Shown here piece by piece: positions 44,776 to 55,965 of a DNA stretch of 64,000 nucleotides. The first letter of the stretch is position 1; every line of letters begins with the position of its first letter. A model generated the notes under the pieces. It did no database searches. It worked only from the letters and a program-made list of their open reading frames with translations, and was not told the origin of the DNA. This stretch comes from Hyphochytrium catenoides (taxonomy: Eukaryota > Sar > Hyphochytriomycetes > Hyphochytriales > Hyphochytriaceae). Both the position numbers and the translations under genes were made by a program. Location of the stretch: assembly GCA_900088475.1 (NCBI GenBank), contig FLMG01002858.1, forward strand, positions 595-64,594. The letters are read 5' to 3'.

Positions 44776-45343
44776 CGCTCTCTCTCGCTCGCTCTCTCTC
44801 TCCTCTCGCTCTCTCTCTCGCTCTCTCTTTCCCTCTCTCGCTCTCTCCCTCTCTCGCTCTCTCTCTCGCTTACTCTCTTGCTCTCGCTTGCTCCCTCGCT
44901 CTCCCAACTTCTGCCCTACTCCGTGGTTAAGGTAAAGGTATGTCTCCTTATTCCTGTGCCTTGAATGTACCTTGTTACCTGTCCGAGGCAGGGGGTCAGG
45001 TTGTGCCAGTTCCGGTCCGATCTTCTCTCAGGTGAAGCTGCGCGTCTAAAGAGAGAAGCTTGAGATCTCTTTCTCTTGACCGAAGTGATCGTCAAGCTCA
45101 GACAGCTTTTGTGGCTTCTTCTGACCGGAACAGGAGACGGAAAGAGCGCAGGGTCTCTCCATGCTCCTGGTGTCAACAGCCTAGAGGCTAACGAACAAAA
45201 GAACCAAAGACTACGAAGGTTTTGCCGCACCCGAAGCTCGACCAAAGCCGTAGACAGCTTAAGTTCCAGAAAATCTGTCAAACTCTCCACGGCCGTCAGC
45301 GGCAGTAGCGGTTTTTGGTTCCGAAGATTCTGCTGCTGCCGCT
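41917..45343. other. Gene-poor region
   Basis: No exon is supported over about 3.4 kb. Open frames are short and lack family motifs. CT-rich simple sequence occupies 44600-44647 and 44692-44903. It may contain the promoter of the downstream golgin-like gene, or an upstream exon of it that I could not place. Confidence 0.55.
44600..44903. repeat. CT-rich tract with pure (CT)n core
   Basis: The pure CT core is at about 44710-44772, followed by TCGCTC-containing variants to 44903. It is on the sense strand about 440 bp upstream of the ATG at 45344. Confidence 0.95.
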
Positions 45344-47217
45344 ATGAAGATCAGTCAAGAAAGCCATGGGCTCTTACTCCGCAAACCCCTCTCCGGAAGA
45401 ATTTACCTTCTTTCAGAGAAGCTTCCCGAGAAGGCAACGAAGTTAAAGATGCTTCTTGGCCAAATTGGAGAAGAGGTGCGGAGACTGGAGCTCTCACAAC
45501 GGGTGGAAGATCAGAGAGGCCAACTAGGGACAGGAAGTTGCTTCTCTGGTCACACCGACGAGCTAATTGGCTCACTTGCGCAGAAGGTGGTGCGAGAAGT
45601 GTCACGTTTACAAGGCTTGTCTTGTGAAGAGAAAGCCCTGATTCCAGCGAGCGAGTTAGATCGCCTCATCGGTACGGTCCACTCCCAGGCTCTTGTCCTA
45701 ACCGAACTGAAGCACCGGTCAGAGGCCCTGTATACGCTACTACTACTCCAGCCGTCACAGCCAAAGTCTGCAGGAGGAGCAAAGGATACAGAAAGTGATA
45801 ACGATGCTCATTCCTTTGAACAAGTCGACACTTTCTCTGAGCCTTCCCTCCTAAATTTATCCACAGCCAGTGAACAGATGGAGATGGACTCAGACTTTGG
45901 TGATCTTATACTTCTGCCAAAGACTGAACTTCAGGCTGGACGAACAGTGGGTCAACCTTTGAATGAGGAAGGAGTAGAGAAGGCGGTCGAAAAAGTTATT
46001 ATTCGCAACTTAACCAGTCAGGTCCACTATCTCCGGCAGCAGCTAGAAGTCTGTCAACTCGCCCCTGAGAGCCGAGATCAGGAGACCAGCACAGACGACC
46101 TTGGAGCAACTGAGCCAAGAGAGACATCCCTTATGGGTGTGGATGCTGAAAATGAGGTAGATCTTTCTTCTTTATAGATCCAACTCTTGGCATTTCGCTC
46201 TATGGGTCACTGAACAGTCAAGGTTTTTGACGCTGAGCGCAAATGATATCTGTTTGGCCTTGCCTTCTACGTTACAATCCTCTCTCTCTTGATTAACCTC
46301 GGCATAGTTATCTCCTGTCCCTTAGCTCCTATCTCCTTTCTTACTTATTCCTGGCGACCGCGACTTTCCTTACACTCTCTTCCACTAGAAAAACGCAACT
46401 TCAGAGACCACAGATGTACAACCATTGGGGTCGTCGTCCTATATAGAGGTGAATCCTTCAATGCTAGAGGATCGCGTTGAGGGTAGAGGAGGCGAAGAGA
46501 CTACAAGCCAAAGGCTGAAGGACAAAGCTCAACTAAGTGATGAGATAGAAAGACTCTCACGGGTCATCGCTGAACTAGAAATGAAGAGGTCAGATGATGA
46601 GTATGAGCTGTATGTGCTGAGAGACAGGCTGTCGGCAGAGCAGAGCAAGAGCCAGAGCCTGGAGGATGAGCTCTATAGATTTCTCGAGATGGTAAGAGGC
46701 ATGAAAGGCACTCAGAGGCGGCACTTATCCGTGCGGAGAGCCGACTAGAGGGACTCACAGCGTTTCTTTATCAGCGTGCCGAGGAGGATACAAGGCACAT
46801 AGAGCAAGAGGCAAAGAGATCAAAGTACTACGACCTTGAGTGTGGTCTCTGTGATGTGTCACGTAGGTCACCCATTTAAGCCTTATCACCGCTGTATCTC
46901 TGCCTCTGGCTGAAACCTGCACTCCATGTCTTACAGGGACCTGCCATGGCCCACAAGACCTATACTTCTGGACCACTGACATCCGGTAAGCAGGGAATCA
47001 CACTTATTTGGGCCAAAGAAGGCACTAATGAGGTTAACCCTGCCTTCACCGCCATGTCATTACTGCTCTTTACAGAGTTCTCTCCCCGTGGGCACGCTCA
47101 TGCATCCCTTCATCGTCATCCTTCTTGGTAACCCCGTTCCGCATGGCACTAATGTACTTATTCCTCATCCACGCGGGAGGCCTTTACTTCTTCTGCTCGA
47201 ATTTGCGAATCATATGA
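45344..47217 (+). CDS. Coiled-coil protein with C-terminal membrane anchor (golgin-like)
   Basis: Five exons join in phase: 45344-46156, 46389-46691, 46718-46862, 46937-46985 and 47076-47217. The protein is mostly alpha-helical and acidic, with coiled coils such as QLSDEIERLSRVIAELEMKR and LRDRLSAEQSKSQSLEDELY, then LIRAESRLEGLTAF. In this splice model the C-terminus is a hydrophobic segment, FRMALMYLFLIHAGGLYFF, followed by a short tail. This is the architecture of tail-anchored golgins (golgin-84, CASP), which tether vesicles at the Golgi. The family assignment rests on architecture only. An alternative frame in the last exon runs to 47417 with a non-membrane tail. The true N-terminus may lie upstream of ATG 45344. 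Confidence 0.5.
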
Positions 47218-47587
47218 GATTCGTCAGTAGAGTACCCTCGTTCTTGACCCAGAAGAAGGAGCTACTTATGTCTGGTCTGACAACTCATGGGAGGGATGGG
47301 AGCTTTTATGCAGTTCGAATAGCCCCACTCTTTCCACATCCTCTGAAGCGGTTGGCTCCTTCACTTAAGGGGTTGCCCCTTCTCCTCCTGTTAGATAATA
47401 CCAACGAGGAGTGCTGAAGGAGCCTGTGAGACAGATAAGCCCTTATATTATTTAATGCTGATACCCCGGAACCTCCCAACTCCATAAGACATCTTACTTT
47501 GGCACTTATCGCACCGCACTCAAGCCCCTCCCATGTTCCTCATATATGAAAGCCTGAAATAAAGAGACCGTCTAGATATGACACCCG
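47218..47587. other. Convergent 3' intergenic region
   Basis: Lies between the golgin-like gene and the CLC gene and presumably holds both 3' UTRs. The other reading of the golgin-like gene would use 47218-47417. Confidence 0.5.
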
Positions 47588-50500
47588 TCAGCTTCCCGTN
47601 NNNNNNNNNNNNNNNNNNNNNNNNNNNNNNNNNNNNNNNNNNNNNNNNNNNNNNNNNNNNNNNNNNNNNNNNNNNNNNNNNNNNNNNNNNNNNNNNNNNN
47701 NNTTCTCCTGCTTGACTTCTTCCGGGGCTCCCCGCGCGTTGGGCAGACGGGGTAGTTTCAGCTTCGCGATCGCTTTGAGGTTTATATTATCGATGGTCTC
47801 CGTTTGAACCTCCTTCATCAGCCCACTCTCTGCTTTCTTGCTTGAGGATCTAACGTTCAATCCTAGTATGCCACGCTTCTTAGGCGTCACGATAGGCAAA
47901 TCTGAAGACTCCAGATCGATCTCTAGCAGATCTTCTTCTGCATCTTCATCCTCTAGACGAAAGCTCGGCTTCCGGGGCTGTGGCGCTCCTCTCAACCGTG
48001 GGGTTAAGTCTTCCCTGAGACCTGAGAGGTTGTACTTTTCATAAAACGCGAATAGGAAGCCAATGAGATCCTCTCGCTTGACGCAGCCGATGAAGGTCAT
48101 CGCCACCTTGTCGTCCACAATTGGAATGTGGCTAAGATGTGTCGTAGAGAGAAATCGGACTATCTCTGCATATGTGGTCGTCCTAGGTAATACGTCTAAT
48201 TTACCAATCATAAGGTCCTTGGCCATACTTTGATGCTGAGAGTCGAAGCGCAGCTTGGGAAGGTAAGGCAACCCCTTACGCATCAAGATCTGGTCGTAGA
48301 CAGAGTGGCTGATGGTCTGAGCGACAGCCATGGAGACAACCGTACCCACCAAGGCCGGGAGGACGAAACGCAGCTGGCCCGTCAACTCCATGGCAATCAC
48401 TTCGGGAAGAGACGACAAAGAGGCAGGAGAGAGGAGGTCAACGAGGAGTAGGAGAGCCAAAGTGGTCGTGGTTAGCGTAGGCACCTTCCTATCATAACGA
48501 GGGTGGAGTAAGGAGAAAAGCCGCTTCAAGACCCTAAACATTCCCTCAAATAGCAGAAAGACCAACGAAAGGGACATCGAGAGTGCGCCAACGCAGACAA
48601 AAGCAAAGGAAGCCCTAAAGGTTGCAACAGACAGCAGCAAAGAGAGAAGGAGCAAAGACCGTCGTAGCATACCTGCTGAGGAAAATGCATGGGTCACTGA
48701 GCCCAGCATGGCCGATGCTCCCACAACGGCGTAGCCTCCAGGCAAGATGCCTGCCGTCGGGAATAGCAGACTGATGACCTCCCCAAAGAGGCGTCCCCAG
48801 AGAGCGCCCGTTACAAAGTTGGGGAGAAAGTCTCCCGCTGGAATAGGAAGAGTGACGGACAGTGCGGTTGCAAGGGTTCTTACCACTATTGCTCCGGCCA
48901 GCGTTTGTAAGACCCCATTCTGAGATTTCCCCCAAATGTCCGGAAGCCCGCTCCCGCTAAGTAGTTGGTTTATCGTCTCTTCAAACGAGATCTGCATGTG
49001 GGGACCAGGCAGAAACAGGAGAGACGCTACCACGATGGATATAAAGAGCGGCCAAAGGAGGGGGAACCGATGAAGAATGTGATACTGCAAAGTCCGAGCT
49101 TTATCAGCGAAGTAAATGTAGAATGGGCCAAAGAAACCGAGGACCAAACCCAAAAGGGCAAAGCTGATGAGCTCAATGTTGTTGAAGGAGCTGCTGGGAA
49201 AGTTGGTGGGATAGAGTGTTCGGAAGCTGTCTGCTTCCGCTCTGTGGAGGCTTGCATATAGTTGGGAGACCACTGCTCCCGTGACCGCGGCGAAGAATCC
49301 CTTATAATAGTTCTAGATTGGCAAAGCAGCACCAGAAGACAAATGATGGTGTAAGGAAGGCAAACTGGACAGAGAGGTAAAACGAGGTAGTTCCACGTAC
49401 CGAGACGAGGTAGAAGGTGCTAGTGACTTCTATGGAAAACAAGACACCGCCAATCGGAGCCTTGAATGCTGAAGAGACCCCAACAGCGCAAGCCGCAATG
49501 TAGACCTGTCGCCTAAGTGTCTCGCTTTCATATAACGTCTTAAAGTAGGCAAGCTTCTTCATCAGCTGGTGTGCGATAACGTTTGATATGTGGACGAACG
49601 GGCCTTCTCTTCCTACGGAGAGACCAGCTCCTAATGCGAGGACTAGTCCTATTGCCTTCGCAAAGAAAGTCCGTCTGCTAAGGTATCTCTCTGGCTCGCG
49701 GCGGACATCTCCAGAGAGGATGGCTTTCATCTCAGGAATACCCGATCCAGCTTTATCGGTACCAGACAAAGCGTTAAAGCGGAGGGCGTAGTAGAAGGGT
49801 GATATGTGAGACCACGCAGCTTAAACAAGTTTGGGACATTAAAAAGAACTATTCATTGACGAGACCCATACAGAGAAGCCCACTGTCCCTCTATTTCTCA
49901 CCTGCCATGGGGTCAATGAGATGAGTCCACGCTACAGAGAGCCAACCGACCATCGCAGTGAAGAAGACAAATATAAGATAGCCATAGCCTGTGTATCCTT
50001 CAAGGCTCAGAAGGTAGCTCTTTGCTTGTAGCAGGAGGCTGATCACGTGGTTCGCAAAGTAATCCAGGGTTGCCACTGAGACGGGAGAGCACAGGCAGAT
50101 AAACAGGAGACGTGAGGAGGAAAAAGAGGACAAAGTGGAACATTGGACACTTAGCGGCATGCGGGGAAACAGTAGAAGTAAAGCTAGTACCTCCAAAGCC
50201 CAGGAGAAGAAGACAAAGCGTGGTCCGACTCTGCCTCTTGCAGATCGTACTAAAACTTCTCAACGTCAGAACGGGCGGCGCCATGCCAAAGACATTGTCC
50301 CAGATATCCTGCTGCTGACTGCTTTCCTTCTATTGCCAATGTAGCGCAAGAGCAACCGATAAGTAGAAGAACAACGGTAGCCAACTGCTACATATATCGC
50401 GCCCATAAGAATAAGGGCGATGGGAGCAGGACCCCTTGAAGCAAGACAGAAGAGTGACGATTGAGGCTATGCGGTCATGGTAACGTACCTCGGTAGCAAT

Positions 50501-51084
50501 ATCTATGGCCATCCTCTTAGCCTCCTTAGCCAAATCTAACCGATAGCCGCCATAAAGTGTCCTATGATGCTCCTGCTTCTTCTCTTTCTCACTCTCGTTG
50601 GCTTTGAGAGAATGGATTGAGCTCATAAAAGCAATTATATCGTCATTTTGACCAACAGTGCCTGCATGTGCCAAGAGTGCTTTAGCCTTCCTGGTTGATG
50701 AGAAGTGTCTTCCTTCCTCTCCTCCATTCGTCAAAGTACGAGTTCTTCGATTTCTTCCAAGCCCGACATCTATGCCCCTATTCACTTACTTGACGGCTTC
50801 TTATCTGTGTCCGTCTCTTCCTCCTCCTCGAGCACCGTTGCATACTTCGGCTTCCCTCTAGTACTGGCTTGTCGTGGCGTCACTCTAGGTGAGAGAGCAG
50901 AGGGCTGCAGACGTGGCGGTAGCTGCAGCGCCGGCTTAAATTTGTTTGGCTCCTGCTTGGTGGCTGCCTTGGGTGTGCCCGTCTGTGCTATGGCAGGAGA
51001 GGAGGCATCTAGGATATCTACGTTGATGCGACCTAGATCCTCACTATCAAGATCCGAAGTAGCGGCCTGATTGGCGCTCATCAT
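47588..51084 (-). CDS. CLC-family chloride channel (3' part interrupted by gap)
   Basis: A membrane chloride channel. The start MMSANQAATSDLDSEDL (51084) opens a charged N-terminus. Exons follow near 50670-50490, 50310-50190 and 50070-49905, then a long block. Selectivity motifs are intact: GSGIPEMKAIL (about 49750), GREGPFVHIS with the gating glutamate (about 49585-49615), and the IPAGDFLPNFVTGALWGRLF block (about 48850-48790). In the SSAFKAPIGGVLFSIEVTST segment (about 49425-49475) the proton-glutamate position is Val, as in animal ClC-0/1/2 channels, and the following YYKGFFAA resembles NYWRGFFAA. One cytoplasmic CBS domain is visible (LMIGKLDVLPRTTTYAEIVR to CVKREDLIGFLF, about 48210-48045). 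After an acidic linker, a second CBS would fall in the N-gap (47600-47702), so the C-terminus is unknown. Confidence 0.9.
47600..47702. other. Assembly gap (N)
   Basis: A run of 103 undetermined bases inside the 3' part of the CLC gene. Confidence 1.
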
Positions 51085-51811
51085 TGGCAGGCGATAAGGT
51101 GTAAATACCCGTTATCGGAGGCTGTGGGGAAACAAGGACTGAGCTGCTCTGGCCAGTGCTCGAAGGGTCAAGGTAGAATATCGGTGAAGAGCTCAATAGA
51201 TAAAGAAAGACGCTATAATGAATGCCTGGAAGAGCGAAGTAGTACGTATCAAGGGAACGCTAGTAGAGGAGCTTTTGGTTTATCCATGACAGAGTAAGGC
51301 AGGATTGCGTAGATGGAGATCCTCTTCTTATAAGCAGAGATGAAAAGCAGCGGCCACTGGCAAGAGGCACTTTATGGTCTCCTGGGCTGCATGATCGTCT
51401 CGTCTGTTGCACCTGTAGCCGGTCATGCAGTGGATTGACGAGGACATAAGATCAAGAGCCAGCAAGAGTGGGAACTGTTGGGCAGTAGGGGTCCTTTGAA
51501 GATGGTCGACAAAGGCGAGACAAGCTACAGAGATAAAGGGGAACAAGAGAGAAGACAAATACGAGGAGGGAGAACAGAGATGAAGAGAGAGCAAGAAAGA
51601 TGTATAGGCGAAGCGAGCGAGTCGGATACCAAAGAACGAAGAGAGAGAGAGAGACAGAGACAGACAGACAGACAGACAGACAGAGAGAGAGCATGAGAGA
51701 GCAAGCGAACGAGGAGGGAGAGAACGAGCGTGCGCGAGAGAGGGGAGGAGCCAGAGAGCGAGACGTAGAAGCAAAGGCAGGGACAAGGGAAAGAGAGAGA
51801 GAGAGAGGTCA
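51085..51811. other. Intergenic with GA and GACA repeats
   Basis: Upstream flank of the CLC gene. It holds purine-rich simple sequence from about 51636 to 51808, including (CAGA)n at about 51655-51684. No gene is supported. Confidence 0.6.
51636..51808. repeat. GA/GACA simple-sequence tract
   Basis: (GA)n, then (CAGA)n, then GAGA-rich sequence. It reads CT/TCTG on the sense strand of the CLC gene, about 550-720 bp upstream of its ATG. Confidence 0.92.
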
Positions 51812-52033
51812 ATGCGAATGCTGGGTGTGGCAGGTACCGTTGGGGAGGCCAGCGGCCTGGCCTGGGCCTCTGGCCTCAAGGTCCTCCTCCTCCTCCTCCA
51901 GCAGCAGCAGCAGCAGCAGCAGCACCAAGCCTTGTCCCTTCGGCAGTTTGGAAACCGCCTTGAGAGCCGGTACCCGCTACTATTAGAACGGCTAACGGAT
52001 GAATTATTGAGGGAGGTCCTCTCTAGCGGGTAA
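51812..52033 (+). CDS. Doubtful short ORF with polyLeu-polyGln
   Basis: A 73-residue ATG-initiated frame. A (CTC)n/(CAG)n repeat at 51883-51924 gives a Leu run then a Gln run. The end, LSLRQFGNRLESRYPLLLER, is protein-like and helical. No family is recognised. It starts immediately after a GA repeat, so it may be chance or a fragment of a larger gene. Confidence 0.2.
   Translation: MRMLGVAGTVGEASGLAWASGLKVLLLLLQQQQQQQQHQALSLRQFGNRLESRYPLLLERLTDELLREVLSSG
51883..51924. repeat. (CTC)n-(CAG)n trinucleotide repeat
   Basis: About six CTC units followed by about eight CAG units. Confidence 0.95.
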
Positions 52034-52241
52034 CGGTATTTTTATTGCTGACCAGTTTCCTTCTTCTTGGCGGTTGTTCCAATAGTTTGGATGATGATGA
52101 TGATGAATCATTGAATAATAGCCCACGCTCCTCCTCACGGACGGGATCCATCGGCGTCCCACCACTCTTCCTCTGTACGATACCCTGCTGACTGTCCTCG
52201 TTGGCAACGCAGATTCCTCCTTCGAATCGACTAGAGGTCAT
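52023..52241 (-). CDS. Doubtful short hypothetical protein
   Basis: A 72-residue ATG-initiated frame starting MTSSRFEGGICVANEDSQQG, hydrophilic, with a Ser run encoded by (ATG/TCA)n at about 52090-52107 and a basic C-terminus. No family is recognised. It is convergent with, and slightly overlaps, the doubtful ORF at 51812-52033. At most one of the two is likely to be real. Confidence 0.25.
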   Translation of the reverse strand: MTSSRFEGGICVANEDSQQGIVQRKSGGTPMDPVREEERGLLFNDSSSSSSKLLEQPPRRRKLVSNKNTVTR

Positions 52242-55200
52242 GAGAAGGTTATCTATAAGAGTTTGCCTTTAGATATAAGGCGGCAAGTGAGACGATAACC
52301 CGGTGGCGCCGTTTGAGTTTAATTCTTTCAAGCATCTTTCCCGTCTCTCGACGTCATACCCCTAACATTATCTTAGAAAAAAAGTAGATTATTGATTCAG
52401 CAGGCACTTCACTACTTATTATGCATTCATTTGCCCGAAGAAACATCTTGTTGTTGGGCTCATGTGAAAGTCTTCCTTGCTTCATACAGCTTGCTTCTCT
52501 GCAATGGATCCAGGTCAGCCAAGGTAAAGACAAAGGTAACAACCCCACTCCCCCTTCCCAGATAGGGTACATTGGAAGCCGCTAGTGGATTTTGCCACTA
52601 AAAATATCAGACTGGCGTAGTGCTCTTAAAGTTTGTCATGTGCCAGGATAATGAAGCGGTGAGATTGACGTGCTTTGAGCGCTGTTAATAGCACCATCGT
52701 CGTGTTGTCGGAAGCAATGTCCCCATCAGTTTTAGCAAGCGGTGCCTGGAGTCATCCACCACTATAGGATTATCTTAACAATGAGGAGAAGATGGAAAGA
52801 AGAGTCGTGATGGTGGATAGTCTCTTACTAAACGAGATAGTAGCAACACTCCTCATAGTGACCGACGATGCAGTTAAGCGTTAGGGAGATCTTCTAAAGC
52901 CTCAGAACGTGCTGAGTATGAGGCACAGGGACAAGGAGGTCAACATGAAGTGACCGACTCTATTCGACACCAGTTCAAGAGATAGGAGGTGCTCGCAGGA
53001 CAGGTAGTAATAGGAAGGACCATCGTGCGATGGCTGGTTCGGGTCGCCGGCCCTTCTTGTTAAGTGTCATCTTGCTGTGGACCGGAAAAGCTTGCACGTG
53101 AGGCTAACCTTCTGCAAGTGTGTGAGGCCTAGTGTAAGGAGACCTCTGAAAGAGAATGGAGAACGCAGGGAACGCTGCTGCAATGGACTACCAACATAAT
53201 CGCGCGTATTATGAGACTATGAAAGGAAGTATTATTAGCACCTTATAGTGGGCTACATGGATGAAGAGGAGGAGAAGGAAGGGCTTCGTAATAACTGAAG
53301 GAGCGTCAGTCATCGCTATCGTTCTGCTGCTGCGGCTGTCCCCTGGCTGGGCTGTCGTCAGTTAGAATACTCTGTAACTTCCTTCTCTTGCCTGCTCTAT
53401 AATCTCTCAGGTCGTAGTAAGAGCTCTCACACACAGCAAAAGAATCAGATTAGGCTACGCAGCAGGGGATGTGTACATACATCGCAGCCTTCTTTATGCC
53501 CAGGCTGATCCCCCAACCCACAACCATGTCATCGCTGTGCTAATGAGAAGTGCCAAAGGAAGTGAGAAGTGACGCCTCAACTCTTCTTAACGGTTGCCGC
53601 CTCTTCTTGATGGCGTCTCCTCCCTCTCCTCTAGGCTCATCTATTTCCCGCGCCGTCGCCACCTGTCTGATTCATCCCCAGGGCCCCATCTCGCTCCATA
53701 CGCTCTTCCTCGTTCCTCTTGCTTCCCCGTAATACTGCACGAAGCATCCTCAAACTTCTGACCCTTGAAAGTGATTAGGCGTTACTGTTCAAGAGTGGTT
53801 TCGACTCCTGTCCTCATGTGATTGACGTGACGTGACGGGACAGTATCCTGTGCTCTCTGTGAGTCCAGTAACCTCCCTAATTCTCTTAGGTACCCATCTG
53901 GTGTGCAAAACGGACGCCATGGCAGCTCGAATCAGTGTGGCAGTGAAGGAAGACGCTATACAGTAGATTGTAGGAGAGAGGCACAACAGAAAGCAGCGTA
54001 AAAGTACTGAGAGGAAAATCGGGGAGGGGAAAGCGACGGAAGTAGTAATAATAAGAGTCAATCTCTGTTTTGTTTCTTCTGGGGATGGGAACGCCTTCTT
54101 TTCGCTTAGAGAAGTGACGATATTGTTAGAGCTCTATAGAAATACCAAAGGAGAGTTGCCAGGCGAAAGCACTCTCCTTCCTCTTGGTTCTCTTTCTTTC
54201 TTTCATTTCTTATGATTAGTGGTTGAAGTTGCATCTTCCTCTTGATGAGGGCAGGGCGTCCTTTAAATATGACAGGCTTCTGGAGAGGACGAGATGGGGA
54301 GAAAAAACGGGCGATGAGAAAGGTAAGGCGATGGAACCAGTTCTGAGCAAGAAGGAGTACCACCTCCTAGAGAAGAGGTAGTAGATCTCTAGATGAAGAA
54401 AACGACAATAGCAATGACAACAGCAGGAAGGTGCTTTGTCATCTCTGCCTTGCGACTATTGGTACCGTCTCAGTCGTACTATTATGCCTCTCTCTGTCCT
54501 TGATCTCTTGTACGAACCCAACGGTTGTCACTATTACTGCGCCATCGGAAAGCCTTGGCTGCGATTGGAGAGCGCGGACCGAAAGTGCAGCTTGGGCCTT
54601 GGAATCAGAGAGAGGAGACGCCTCATTTTCTTCGTCTTCTCAACTGTCTTTTCCCCTTTCCTCTTGCGCCACTCTTTTTCTCCACCTTTCCATAGGAAAC
54701 TGGTGCTTCGAGTCGTGCCTCTTCACTCGCTCTTTCTCGTCGTGCAGGGGAAGTGAGAGGGGAAGGCGCCACCAGCTGAAGAGGTGGATCGAGACACACT
54801 TTGAAAGCTGTTACATTTCACATTCTTTGTAGGTTACCGCGCAACATTATTATGCGGAAATAGGGTAGACCGGGTGGTCATCCCTCCACTAAATGTGTCA
54901 CAGGATGGAGTGTCAAGAGAGGTGCATATACACTGATCGGCCCATCGCCTTCCTCAGCTGCACACAACAGGAAAAAGAGTAGGAAAGTTCATGTCAATTT
55001 ACAGACAAGCGGCCATTGAAGTATATCTGTCAAATATGTGTTTTTCATATATGTCGTAAAAGGAGAAATTTACAGGTGATCCATTGATCCTTCATCTTGT
55101 TCTACAGTACCCTTGTAAAGAATAAAGAATTGCTGTGTTTTTATAAATGTCTAGTTGTTTTGCAGTGATCATTTGTTTTTGACTGTCAATTATGAAGAGG

Positions 55201-55965
55201 AAACTGGAGCTGGTCTCCTGATTCTTCACTTCCTTCTGAAGAGTCACTGGGAGCCAGGGACCAAGCTGCAGCTCGGCTCACTGAAGGGCATGAAGGGGAA
55301 GGAAGAAGCTGGAAGGCAACAGAGTGAGGCATGAGCGGTGCGTTACTTCTGTGTGGGTCAACGAGAGAGAGAGAGAGGGGATAGAAGAGGGAGAGAGCGG
55401 ACAGAGAGAAAGAAAGAGAGGGAGCAGGTGTCTAGAAAGAACCATCGGGGAGGAAAACCTTGAAGTACGAGGAGTATCGACCAGAGACAACAAGCCGTAC
55501 AGTTAGGTAGCAGGAACCTTCCAGGAGGAGTAGCAACAGGACAAGGATACCCTGGAAGATGCCAGAGAGATTTAGGCAAAGCCTGGTCTCTTGACTGTTG
55601 GGACAGTTGAGCTACAGTCTGTCCTATCACCCCTAGTCTTTCTACTTAGGCAGAAGAGCTGCCAAAGCAGACTAGGAAAAGCCAGGAAAAAGAGAAGTAA
55701 CAGTCGAACAACGTGCAAAGGTGAAAGCTAGTGCTGCCGGCCGTAGGAAGGCATCAGCTTCCATCGTTTCGCATCTCTCCCGTCACGGGCAGACCTGAGC
55801 GAAGGCTCCTGAGCCCAAGGTAGCACTGCCCTTTTTCTCTTCATTCCTGACTTTTCTCCCTTTCTGATCACGGCCTGGCGTCAGTTCCACCACAGCGCGG
55901 TCTGGCTATCGACGAGCATCAAAGTAGAAGCGCCGGTTATCTGGCAGACTCTAAAAGGGAGCACA
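52242..55965. other. Gene-poor region
   Basis: No supported coding gene in 3.7 kb; longer open frames start at non-ATG codons. An AT-richer stretch at about 55000-55200 contains AATAAAG near 55123 and T-rich sequence resembling a transcript 3' end. GA simple sequence occurs at about 55361-55430. Confidence 0.5.

Noticed and set aside
44425-44964. Frames of 100-160 residues over the CT tract
   Set aside because: Pure low-complexity translation of CT/GA dinucleotides.
45076-45627. 183-residue frame overlapping the golgin-like gene start
   Set aside because: Overlaps the better coding frame (45344-46156), which continues through phase-matched introns. Only its 5' part (before 45344) could be an exon, and no clean junction was found.
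54431-54832. 133-residue frame with a signal-peptide-like beginning
   Set aside because: It begins at a non-ATG codon, has no family motif, and composition is consistent with chance.
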